From: a virus
DNA length: 40,075 bases
Strand: one strand, 5' to 3'
Virus record (IMG/VR): IMGVR_UViG_3300025694_000012
Span: 1-40,075 of that record
The notes under the pieces were generated by a model. That model did no database searches. It was not told the origin of the DNA and worked only from the letters and a program-made list of their open reading frames with translations. A program made the position numbers and the translations under genes. Below are positions 18,330 through 28,600 of the stretch, in pieces (the stretch's first letter is position 1; each line of letters opens with the position of its first letter).

Positions 18330-19088
18330 ATGGCTAAAGGATTTACAGTAAAAGCAAAGACACCCAAACCATCTGAGAGTGGTCCAGAATGGGACTATGC
18401 GAAGGCAAAGGAAATGGTAAAAGGCAAGTCCATTGTCTTTTGTTTACCAGGTAGAGGAGTTTCTTATACGTATCTCAAAAACTTTGTACAACTTTGTTTT
18501 GATTTAGTACAGGCAGGAGCAAGTATTCAGATTTCGCAAGATTACAGTTCGATGGTAAATTTTGCCAGATGTAAGTGTTTAGGTGCGAATGTATTGCGAG
18601 GACCGGATCAAATTCCATGGGACGGAAAGTTGCAGTATGATTGGCAATTATGGATTGATAGTGACATTGTATTTTCATCTGAGAAGTTTTGGCAATTAGT
18701 TTTGATGGACCAAGACATTGCGAGTGGATGGTATATGACAGAGGATGGTAAGACCACTTCAGTTGCACATTGGATGGAAGAGGATGATTTCCGTAATAAT
18801 GGTGGAGTCATGAATCATGAGACTGGGGAGAGTATTTCGAAGCGTCGCAAACCATTTACTGTAGATTATGCAGGATTTGGATGGTTACTTCTTAAGCACG
18901 GAGTCTTTGAGCATTCTGGTATGAAGTATCCATGGTTTGCTCCAAAGATGCAAGTCTTTGAGAGTGGAGAGGTGCAGGATATGTGTGGAGAGGATGTATC
19001 ATTCTGTCTCGATGCTATCGAAGCAGGATTTGAGATATGGTGCGATCCACGTATCAGAGTTGGACACGAGAAGACAAGAGTGATCTGA
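18330..19088 (+). CDS. GT-A-type glycosyltransferase, 252 aa
   Basis: ATG 18330 (MAKGFTVKAKTPKP). A Rossmann-like start (KSIVFCLPGRGVSYTYLK) is followed by the sugar-nucleotide/metal motif W-I-D110-S-D112 (LQYDWQLWIDSDIVF), an acceptor-side G-E221-D222-x-S-F-C segment and a final CDP-x-I-x-V-G-H245. These fit a GT2-like GT-A fold with a DxD motif. It should act in the cytoplasm, transferring sugar from a nucleotide donor. T4-like cyanophages often carry such enzymes; targets could be virion proteins or host surface sugars. It is promoter-proximal to a short run of conserved phage genes ending at the baseplate. Confidence 0.7.
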   Translation: MAKGFTVKAKTPKPSESGPEWDYAKAKEMVKGKSIVFCLPGRGVSYTYLKNFVQLCFDLVQAGASIQISQDYSSMVNFARCKCLGANVLRGPDQIPWDGKLQYDWQLWIDSDIVFSSEKFWQLVLMDQDIASGWYMTEDGKTTSVAHWMEEDDFRNNGGVMNHETGESISKRRKPFTVDYAGFGWLLLKHGVFEHSGMKYPWFAPKMQVFESGEVQDMCGEDVSFCLDAIEAGFEIWCDPRIRVGHEKTRVI

Positions 19089-19249
19089 TGAGTCTGACAA
19101 GGTATACAATTCTCCATAAAGGGAAAGTATTACGCAAGAACTTGACGGAGGAAGAGTATTTTGATATGATGGAAAACCTTTCGGTAGAGTATTATCAGAA
19201 AGGTTTTCCAAGACCACAAGATTTAGAAACAAAAATCACAAAGTATTAG
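19088..19249 (+). CDS. Conserved cyanophage small protein, 53 aa
   Basis: ATG 19088 overlaps the glycosyltransferase stop (TGATG). Starts MSLTRYTILHKGKVLRKNLT, then EEEYFDMMENLSVEYYQKGF and PRPQDLETKITKY. The beta hairpin plus EEEYFD-helix layout recurs in cyanophage proteins I recall next to this position. Function unknown. Confidence 0.65.
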   Translation: MSLTRYTILHKGKVLRKNLTEEEYFDMMENLSVEYYQKGFPRPQDLETKITKY

Positions 19250-19258
19250 GAAGTTATT

Positions 19259-19411
19259 ATGGCAATGCGTTCAAGAGTTGGATTAAGTGGTGATGGTTTT
19301 ATAGAAGGAAAACCGAAGAAAACTCGTCAAGGGAGTGGTAAGCACACGAAATATGCCGCGACTTCTCGTAACGGAAAAAAGAAGATGTATCGTGGACAAG
19401 GAAGAGGTTAA
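19259..19411 (+). CDS. Conserved cyanophage highly basic protein, 50 aa
   Basis: ATG 19259 to TAA 19409-19411. MAMRSRVGLSGDGFIEGKPK, then KTRQGSGKHTKYAATSRNGK and KKMYRGQGRG. Over a third Lys/Arg with Gly, so it should bind nucleic acid, perhaps packaged DNA or RNA. I recall very similar short basic proteins in T4-like cyanophages near the baseplate cluster. No acidic patches or hydrophobic core. Confidence 0.7.
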   Translation: MAMRSRVGLSGDGFIEGKPKKTRQGSGKHTKYAATSRNGKKKMYRGQGRG

Positions 19412-19439
19412 TATATAAGTGTAGTTTTATTGTCACTAT

Positions 19440-20114
19440 ATGGCATGTTTGATTGCAAATCTTCCATCACAGGAAGTATGGGTTCGTAAGGAATATCTAA
19501 CGGATCATCAAAGTGGACATGGTGAATTTGTAAAGGGCGTTTGGGTATCGGTTAAATCGATTCCTGGACGTGCTTTTTATTTTGAGACCTATCTACCAGA
19601 ATATGCGGCAATGTATGACAAATTGCCTATCAGTGCCTTTGTGGCGGACCCTGAGACACCAAGTCCGGACATGAACCTACCAAACCTACAGTTTTGGAAT
19701 TGTATGGACTACGGGGTTGTCTCGGTGGATAAGAAACTTATTGGTTCAATGGACTTTGAATGTTATACAAGGGACTTTGGTAATGTAAAAGGTACGTATG
19801 TCTGTACTATTGATAACTATCATCATGATCCGGACTATGTTGATTGGGCGACCAGTGAAAATCCTGCCGAACACAAGTCTCATAACCTGATTGAACTTGA
19901 GAATGGACAGTATGCACTATATCCAAACAATAGATTACGTATTTTTGACAATAGTCTGACACCTGTCGAACCAAAAATGCCTGATTTTAAGGTTTCGACT
20001 CAATATTATCAAGTTGAAAATGGATTTGAACGACTTGGAATGGGTAGAGAGGACGAATATTTTTGGAAGACTGCACAAGAACGTGAAAATTCATCCGAAG
20101 AGGGTGAAAAATAA
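19440..20114 (+). CDS. Conserved cyanophage structural-region protein, 224 aa
   Basis: ATG 19440. MACLIANLPSQEVWVRKEYL, then GEFVKGVWVSVKSIPGRAFY and FETYLPEYAAMYDKLPISAF are strongly reminiscent of a core T4-like cyanophage protein of unknown role. A beta-rich middle with a repeated YPNNR-type segment and a polar, acidic C-terminus (RENSSEEGEK) follow. Its place between the basic protein and gp25 suggests a virion or baseplate-assembly role, but no T4 counterpart is obvious to me. Confidence 0.75.
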   Translation: MACLIANLPSQEVWVRKEYLTDHQSGHGEFVKGVWVSVKSIPGRAFYFETYLPEYAAMYDKLPISAFVADPETPSPDMNLPNLQFWNCMDYGVVSVDKKLIGSMDFECYTRDFGNVKGTYVCTIDNYHHDPDYVDWATSENPAEHKSHNLIELENGQYALYPNNRLRIFDNSLTPVEPKMPDFKVSTQYYQVENGFERLGMGREDEYFWKTAQERENSSEEGEK

Positions 20115-20117
20115 ATA
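20110..20117 (+). promoter_or_regulatory. Late-promoter-like AATAAATA
   Basis: AATAAATA at 20110-20117, overlapping the preceding stop codon, 53 bases before ATG 20171. One mismatch to TATAAATA. Confidence 0.4.
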
Positions 20118-20170
20118 AAATAGGGATAGGAACCCCTCAAAAAGTTCTATTCTAACAAAATAGGAGTAAA

Positions 20171-20347
20171 ATGGGCAATTCACCAGTAGACAGAAATAAA
20201 AATTATATGCAAGAAGTGTGGGGAACGACAAGTTTGACCACAGATTACTGGTCATTACCCAAAAAAACGAATGATCCTGAAGAAAGAGTACTTCAGGAGA
20301 TTATGCATGATGATTTAAAGGAAGGACAGAAAAATCTTCAGGAATAG
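20171..20347 (+). CDS. Small hypothetical protein before gp25, 58 aa
   Basis: ATG 20171 (AGGAG at 20162-20166) to TAG 20345-20347. MGNSPVDRNKNYMQEVWGTT, then SLTTDYWSLPKKTND and an acidic helix EERVLQEIMHDDLKEG. Its position directly before the gp25 late promoter suggests late expression with the baseplate genes. No domain recognised. Confidence 0.6.
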   Translation: MGNSPVDRNKNYMQEVWGTTSLTTDYWSLPKKTNDPEERVLQEIMHDDLKEGQKNLQE

Positions 20348-20349
20348 AG

Positions 20350-20357
20350 TATAAATA
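20350..20357 (+). promoter_or_regulatory. T4-type late promoter TATAAATA before gp25
   Basis: A perfect TATAAATA at 20350-20357, 22 bases before the gp25 ATG. This is the consensus late element of T4-like phages, recognised by a gp55-type sigma factor, and would drive the gp25-gp6-gp7 block. Confidence 0.75.
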
Positions 20358-20379
20358 AAATTAAGAAAACTCTTTAACA

Positions 20380-20781
20380 ATGGCAATTCAGAGGATATCA
20401 CGGGCATTTAAGGACATTAGTTTGTCTTTTGAGCCCCATCCTGTGACAAAAGACCTTCCGATTCTAAAAAATGAATCAGCAATTCGTAGATCTGTGAGAA
20501 ATATTGTTCAAACAATACCTACCGAAAAGTTCTTCAATTCAATATTTGGATCTGACGTAAGAGGAAGTTTATTTGAGTTTGTTGATTTTGGTACAGCTTC
20601 CGTAATTAGTGATCAGATCCAAATATCCATCAATAATTTTGAACCAAGAGTCGATAATTTGCAAGTCGAAGTTCTACCAAGACCAGACCGTAATGCATTT
20701 GATGTTACCGTAATATTTGATATTATTGGTCAAGAGTTTCCAACACAAGAATATTCTTTCCTTTTAGAGGCAACAAGATAA
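20380..20781 (+). CDS. 25: Baseplate wedge subunit gp25, 133 aa
   Basis: ATG 20380. The length (133 aa) equals that of T4 gp25. The sequence has the family layout: an N-terminal strand/helix (FKDISLSFEPHP), TKDLPILKNESAIRRSVRNI with the basic R-S-V-R-N-I stretch, TIPTEKFFNSIFGSDVRGSL, and a C-terminal beta region ending FLLEATR. In T4, gp25 is part of the (gp6)2-gp7 wedge core and primes sheath polymerisation, with lysozyme-like EPR motif relatives in other contractile systems. Followed at once by gp6. Confidence 0.92.
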   Translation: MAIQRISRAFKDISLSFEPHPVTKDLPILKNESAIRRSVRNIVQTIPTEKFFNSIFGSDVRGSLFEFVDFGTASVISDQIQISINNFEPRVDNLQVEVLPRPDRNAFDVTVIFDIIGQEFPTQEYSFLLEATR

Positions 20782-20782
20782 T

Positions 20783-22675
20783 ATGCCTTTTACAAAATTT
20801 ACCAATTTAGATTTCGATCAAATAAAAGAATCTATTAAAGATTATCTACGTGCAAATTCAGATTTCACAGGATTTGACTTTGAGGGTTCTAATTTTTCAG
20901 TATTGATTGATACTTTAGCATATAATACTTACATAACAGCATTCAACTCAAACATGGTTGTGAATGAGTCTTTCTTGGACTCTGCAACACTCCGTGAGAA
21001 CGTTGTTTCTCTTGCTAGGAATATTGGGTATGTTCCCAAGTCAAGAAGTGCTGCAAAGGCATCTGTGACCTTTACAACGACTGTAAATGGATCTTTGTCA
21101 CCAACGTTGACATTAAAGAAAGGATTAGTTTGTGTCGGAGATGCAAATGATACTTCGTATACATTTTCAATATTAGAGGATATACAAAGACAAGCAAATC
21201 AAGGAACCGCAACATTTGAAAATATTGAGATTTTTGAAGGAACATTTCTTACTAAACAATTCTTAGTCGATTCATCTTTAGATCAAAAATTTATTCTTAA
21301 TAATTCATTTATTGATACATCAACAATAAAAGTATATGTAAAAAAAGAAGGAGATTCCGGGTTAGGGACAGAATATGAATTAATCAATAATATCAATAAT
21401 ATTACTGCGTCCTCATATGTGTATCTAATTCAAGAAATTCAAGATGAAAAGTATGAACTTTTATTTGGTGATGGTTTAATTGGAAGAAAATTGGAGACTG
21501 GAGAAGTAGTTACCGTAAATTATCTTGTTACTGACGGAAAAGATGGTAATAATGCTAATAGGTTCTCATTTTCTGGAAATATAGTCGATAGTGATAACAA
21601 TTCAGTTTCTCCGGAACCATTTTCTGTTATTACAAATCAATCATCTCAAAATGGAGGAGATATTGAATCTGTAGATTCTGTTAAATATTTTGCTCCGAGA
21701 ATATATTCTGCACAAAATAGAGCAGTTACTGGGAGAGATTATGAATCAATTGTCAAAACAATATATCCAGATACTGAATCTGTATCTATTGTTGGTGGTG
21801 AAGAACTAGATCCTCCAGAGTTTGGAACCGTTCAAATTTCAATTAAACCTAAAAATGGATTTTTAGTATCTGAGTTTAATAAATCTAGAATTTTATCAAA
21901 ACTTAAACAATATTCAATATCTGGAATAAATCAAAAAATCGTAGATCTTAAAATTTTATATGTTGAGATTGAATCCTTTATTTATTATAATGATTCAATG
22001 ATATCAACACCAGAAAATTTAAAATCTAAAGTAATTAATACACTTACAAGTTATTCTAAATCAACTGATATGAATAAATTTGGAGGAAGAATGAGGTATA
22101 GTCAAGTTTTAAGAACCATTGATAATACTGACACTTCTATTACATCAAATATTACTAGAGTCACAGTAAGAAGAAATTTATTTGCCTTATTCAATCAGTT
22201 TGCTCAGTATGAATTATGTTTTGGCAATCAGTTCCATGTGTCTGAAGATGGAAAAAATATTAAATCTACTGGATTTAGAATATCTGGAGAAAGTGATATT
22301 GTCTATTTGACTGATGTACCAAATGAGGATAAAAAAACTGGACTTCTCTCTATTGTCAAAGATTTATCGGACGGAACTATAAGAGTTATTTCAAAATCTG
22401 CAGGAACAGTTGATTATATAAAAGGTGAAATTAATTTAGGAACAATAAATATTGTATCAACTGTTAAACCAAATAACGTTATAGAAATACAAGCATTTCC
22501 AGAATCAAATGATGTTGTCGGATTAAGAGATCTCTATCTTAATTTTGACATCGCAACAAGTAAAATAAATATGATTAAGGATGTTATTTCATCCGGCGAT
22601 GAAATATCAGGTACAGTCTTTAATAGAGATTTTTACACATCAAGTTATTCAAACGGAAGTTTAATTAGAAAGTAA
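20783..22675 (+). CDS. 6: Baseplate wedge subunit gp6, 630 aa
   Basis: ATG 20783 is one base after the gp25 stop. N-terminal FTNLDFDQIKESIKDYLRAN, SVLIDTLAYNTYITAFNSNM and NVVSLARNIGYVPKSRSAAK are hallmarks of T4 gp6/gpJ-type wedge proteins. Length is near T4 gp6 (660 aa). In the virion, two gp6 copies clamp gp7 and gp25 to form the inner baseplate ring. The middle (EPFSVITNQSSQNGGDIES and AQNRAVTGRDYESIVKTIYP) also fits the family. It shares the operon with gp25 upstream and the giant gp7-like gene, whose ATG is one base downstream. Confidence 0.92.
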   Translation: MPFTKFTNLDFDQIKESIKDYLRANSDFTGFDFEGSNFSVLIDTLAYNTYITAFNSNMVVNESFLDSATLRENVVSLARNIGYVPKSRSAAKASVTFTTTVNGSLSPTLTLKKGLVCVGDANDTSYTFSILEDIQRQANQGTATFENIEIFEGTFLTKQFLVDSSLDQKFILNNSFIDTSTIKVYVKKEGDSGLGTEYELINNINNITASSYVYLIQEIQDEKYELLFGDGLIGRKLETGEVVTVNYLVTDGKDGNNANRFSFSGNIVDSDNNSVSPEPFSVITNQSSQNGGDIESVDSVKYFAPRIYSAQNRAVTGRDYESIVKTIYPDTESVSIVGGEELDPPEFGTVQISIKPKNGFLVSEFNKSRILSKLKQYSISGINQKIVDLKILYVEIESFIYYNDSMISTPENLKSKVINTLTSYSKSTDMNKFGGRMRYSQVLRTIDNTDTSITSNITRVTVRRNLFALFNQFAQYELCFGNQFHVSEDGKNIKSTGFRISGESDIVYLTDVPNEDKKTGLLSIVKDLSDGTIRVISKSAGTVDYIKGEINLGTINIVSTVKPNNVIEIQAFPESNDVVGLRDLYLNFDIATSKINMIKDVISSGDEISGTVFNRDFYTSSYSNGSLIRK

Positions 22676-22676
22676 T

Positions 22677-25600
22677 ATGATACAAACTGGAATTGAATCT
22701 AGAATCAAGATTCAGGACATAATTTCCAATCAATTACCGGAATATGTCCTAGGTGAAAGTCCAAAGGCAGTAGATTTTTTAAAGCAATATTATATTTCTC
22801 AGGAATATCAGGGAGGTCCTGTTGACATTGCAGAAAATCTGGATCAATATTTAAAATTAGATAACTTAATTCCAGAAGTAGTTGTAGGATCAACAACTCT
22901 ATCTTTTGATATCAATACTGATAGTACCATAATTAGTGTTCCTAATACAAAAGGATTTCCTCAAGAATATGGATTGTTGAAGATTGACGATGAGATAATC
23001 ACATATACTGGACTCACTACAAATACTTTTACTGGATGTATTCGTGGTTTTAGTGGAATTACTAGTTATCATCAAGATTTAAATGAAGAAGAGTTAATAT
23101 TTTCAGATACAACTACTAATTCTCATAGTTCAAATTCTACAGTATATAATTTAAGTTCTTTATTTTTAAAGGAATTTTATAAAAAATTAAAGTATACATA
23201 TACTCCTGGATTTGAAAATAGAGTCTTTGACCCTAAAATAAATGCCGGAAACTTTATAAAAGAATCAAGATCTTTTTACGAATCAAAAGGCACTGATGAT
23301 TCCTTTAGAATATTATTTAATGTATTATACGGAGAAACTCCAAAAGTAATTAATCTTGAAGAATATTTAATAAAACCATCAGATGCAAACTTCATTAGAA
23401 AGGAAATATGTGTCGCCGAATCTATTAGTGGAGATATTACAAAAATAGTAGGACAGACATTAACTAAATCAACAGATTCTGCAACAAATGCTTCAATATC
23501 TTCAGTTGAAATATTTACAAGAGGACAAAAGCAATATTTTAAAATAGGATTATTTGTTGGATATGGCGATAATAGTAATGTTCAGGGCAATTTTACAATT
23601 ACTCCCAATTCAAAAGTTTTAGAGAATGTTAGTATTGGTGCTTCTGTAATATCTGTAGATTCTACAATTGGATTTGAACAGACAGGAACAATATATTCTG
23701 GAAATAATACTATTACATATTCTGATAAAAGTGTTAATCAGTTTTTAGGATGTTCTGGAATTGTTGATAATATTACTATTACGGAAGACATTTTTTCGGA
23801 TAATACATATTTTTCTTATGAAAATGGGGATACATCGAAAAAAGTTGTTCTTAAATTGAATGGTGTTCTTTCAGATTTTATTCAAAAATCAGATTTAATT
23901 TCTGTTGATGAAGATCAAATTTTAACAGTTAAGAGTATTGGAACTTTAATTGAAAATCCAGAACAAAATAAAACGTATAGGGAAATTTTTGCAAATTCTT
24001 GGATCTATAATACCAGTTCTTCAATAAAAATTGATAGTTTTATTGGTGGTCAAAATCCAACTGGTGTCATATTAAAAACTTCTGTTGATAGATCACAATT
24101 AAAAAAGGGTGATTTTGTAGAATTTATAGATGAAAAAACAAATAATGTAATATATCCTACAAATACTACAGACTTGCCATACGTAAATGCAAATATTACA
24201 TCAAATTCAGTTTCTATATCAAATTTAAGTAATTTTTCTCCAAATTTAGAACAAAATATAAAGTTAAGAAGAAAAATTAATAAAGCAAATAGTGCTAATG
24301 TTAATTTTAAATATCAAAATAATAGTATTATTTCTGATGTTCAGAATATGTATGTTGATGATGATAACTTTGCATACATAGCTTCAAACTCACTTCCATC
24401 CTGGGGAAGGGGATTTTCAAATTCATATGCTTATCAGATAACAAAAGAAATTAATTCAATATCAATTTCGTCTTCTTCTGGAAGTATTATTGATCTTGAT
24501 TCTAATACTGGATTATACACTACTATTTTCTTTGATAATCCTGTTCCGTTCATAAGTGGAGAAAGAATTCAATATAGACCATCTGGAAGACCTCTAGATG
24601 GGTTAGAAGAAGGTTCATATTATGTTAAGGTTTTATCTGATACTAAAAAAATAAAACTTTATAATTCTCTTTCCTTTATTAATTCTGATGCAAATAGTGT
24701 TCAATTCAAATCACCAACCTCAACATTAGAAACTCACAATTTTATTTTATATTCTCAAAAATCAGAAACATTAAATCCCCAAAAAATTCTAAAAAAATTC
24801 ACTCTCAATCCCAATATTGAAAATGGAATTGGGCAAAAAACAATTCCAGGATCAATTGGAATGTTAATTAATGGTGTTGAAATTTCTAATTATAAAACTT
24901 TAGATAAAATTTACTCTGGTCCAATTGAAAATATTAAAATCTTAAACGGTGGAATTAATTTTGATGTTATCAATCCTCCAGATATACAAGTATCTGCTGG
25001 TATTGGAATAACATCTTTAGTTCGACCGGTTTTAAGTGGGACAATAACGGATATTGATGTAGATAAACAAAATTTTGACATTGAACAAGTATTGTCAGTT
25101 AATATTATTGGTGGAAATGGATCTGGAGGATCTTTCGAACCAATATTGGTTAAAAGAAGAAGAGAAGTATTATTTGATGCAAGAGAAATTGCACAAGGTG
25201 GAGGCATAAGTGCATCTACAAATCAGTTAACATTTTTAAATAATCACAATTTTTCGAATGGACAAAAAATTACTTATAGAAATAATGGTAATGAAAGTGT
25301 TAGTATTGGAATAGGAGTATCTCAATTATCTAATAATGCAAATTATTTTGCAAAAGTAGATAATAACACAACAATAAGATTATTTAATAATTTTGATGAT
25401 TATTCAAATGAAACTAATCAAATTTCTTTTGCAACAACTTCATTAAGTGGAACTCATAAATTTTTAACCGAATCTGTAAATAATACTATTTCGGAAATAA
25501 AAGTAATAGAAGGAGGATCATTTACGAATAGAAATCTCTTAGTAAAACCTGCAGGAATTTCTACCACAAAAAATACAATAAACTTTAATAATCATGGATT

Positions 25601-28600
25601 CAACAGTGGTGAAATTATAGAATATAATTATGAAACAAGTGGAATAACAGGACTTACAACTGCAAATCAATACTATGTCTTAAAACTTGATGAAAATTCT
25701 TTTAGATTATGTGATGCTGGTATTGGAGGAACAAATATTACGAATTATGAAACACAAAATTATGAAGAACTGGATAGTACTGGAAATGGTTTCCAAGAGT
25801 TTAAATATCCAAACATAAGAGCAAATATTGAGTTTACTGCAGTTGGTATCGGGACATCGACACAAATTCAATCCATAGAAGCAACACCAGTTGTTAAAGG
25901 ATCTATAGAACAAATTTACGTTTATGAACCAGGAACTGGATATGGATCAAATATTCTCAATTTTGAGAAAAAACCTTCTCTAACGGTTAAAACTGGTAGA
26001 GATGCTCAAATAACTCCTATCATAGTTAATGGATCTATCAATGAAACAAATATACAATTTGGAGGACTTGAATATTCTTCAATTCCAGATTTGATTGTTT
26101 CTGATCCAACTGAATCGGGAAGTGGTGCCAAATTAAGAGCAGTAATTTCTGATAAAAAAATTACTGATATTAAGATTATTAATGCAGGAATAGGATATTC
26201 TACTTCTACTGTAATTAAAGTCATCTCTTCTGGTAATAATGAAATTTTAGACGCATCTATAAGAGAACTTACAGTTAATCAAGTTCAAAAATTACCTACA
26301 CAACAAACTGAAATATTAAAAGATATAAATGATGAATTATCATACTCAGTAACTGCATATTTTGGAGATTTACAATCCTCATTTAATGACACTGGTACAA
26401 CTTTGTCTAACATTATTGGATGGGCATATGATGGGAATCCTATTTACGGACCATATTCATCTGTAGATCCGGAGAATGTAAGTTCTGGTATTAAAACCAT
26501 GACATCTGGTTATACTACAAATATATCCAATGTTTATGACAGACCATCTATATCTGATTTTCCTTTAGGATTTTTTGTCGAAGATTATGTTTATAATAAT
26601 CAAAATGGAGATTTAGACAAAAATAATGGAAGATTTGCAAAGACAGAAGATTTTCCAAATGGTGTTTATGCATACCATGCAATTGTAGATGGAATTACAG
26701 GAGAACCACAATTCCCATATTTTATTGGAGATTCTTTTAGATCAAATACTATTGATGAAAATCAAAGTTTAGATCAAAAATTTGATTTTAATAATTCATC
26801 TCTTTCTAGAAATACTTTAGGGTATAAAATTTTAGAAAAGAACGCTAGTAATGATTTTATTATTGAAAATGATGCAATTAAAAAACAAAGAGTAATAGTT
26901 GAATCTATTAGTAAAGGATCAGTTTCCAATATTTCTGTTATTAATAATGGAGATAATTATAAAGTAAACGATTTATTAAAATTCAATAATGATAATACTG
27001 ACGGTGGAGGAATTTATGCCAATGTTTCATCTTTAAAAGGAAGAAAAGTTGATAAAATTGATACTTTACATGAAGTTTATAATGATGCCGTATTTACTTG
27101 GAGTGGAGATAATAAAGTAAATATAACAATTTCTCCTTTTCATACGTTGTCAAACAATGATAATGTTTTAATATCTGGATTTAGTACTTCAAATCTTTCT
27201 GTATTGAATGATTCCTTTAAAGTTAATATTCCATTTATTTCAAATGCAGGATTAACGGCAGAAGTTGCATCTTCCGGAGCAGCTACAACAGAAATATATG
27301 TATCACAGATTCCTGCAGGAGTTTCTGCTGGTAGTAGTATTGGAATTGGAACTGAAACTTTGGAAGTTTTAAACATATATTCAGATAAAAGTATTTTTAG
27401 AGTAAAAAGAGGTAATTCTGGGATTGCACATACCGTTGGAACAGCAGTATCATTTAAATCAAAAACATTTACAATTGATCAAAACGTAGATTATTTTGAG
27501 TCTAAAGTTAATAATAGAATGTACTTCAATCCACAAGAATCGGTTGGTTTTGGTACAACAGCAGGAACTGGCCATAATGTATCATATTCTTTTGGTCAGG
27601 AGGTAATATCAGGATCTATTCCTACACAAAGAATTAGTATTAAAGATCATTTTCTTCAAACTAATCAAAAACTTACATTTAGTCAAAATGGCAATAATGC
27701 AATTTCAATTTCAACATCTCCTACAGGAACCCCATTTAATCTTCCAACAACAGAACCAGTATATGCTGTCAATAAGTCTCCAAGCACTATTGGGATAAAA
27801 ACTTCTCTCACTTCCGATGAAGTTTTCTTCATAACAGGAGGTGATAATGTTGATAATTATTATTTCGATACTAATAACATACAAAAACTTGGAAAAATTG
27901 AGAAAATTACCTCAACTGTTTCAATATCAACTTCTTATTCGCATGGATTAGTTAAGGGTGATTCAATCACTATGAATGTGAAACCAAACCTTTCAGTGGG
28001 TATTGGAACTTCAATAGCAGTTAATGTTATTTACAAATCCAAAATTGATAGTATTGTGATTAATCCTATTGGGTTTAACTCTACAGGAATCAATACTATA
28101 ACTAATCAAATTACTATTTCGGAACATGGATTAATAACAGGAGATAAAGTTTTTTACGAAGATGGTAATACTGAGAGAGAATACTACATTTATAAAACTG
28201 ACGAAAATACTATAAAATTCTGTGAAACTTATATTAATTCACAAAAAAATCCTCCAATAGTCGTAAGTTTTGCTTCTACAGGAGGACCTTCACAATCAAT
28301 ATCACCAATTAATCCACAAATACAAACAATTGCAAATAATAATTTAGTATTTGATTTATCGGATTCTTCTTTATCTGGATATGAGTTTAAACTTTATTAC
28401 GATCAAGATTTTAATAGTGAGTTTATATCAACAGGTTCTACAGAAACTTTTAGTACAGTTGGTGTTGGAACAATAGGAATATCAACCAATGCTTCATTCA
28501 CCATTAATTATAGTTCCGGATTGCCAGAAAGACTTTATTATTCTTTAGAAAAATCTGGATATATAAGTTCCTCTGATAGAAATGTAAATAATTTCTCCGA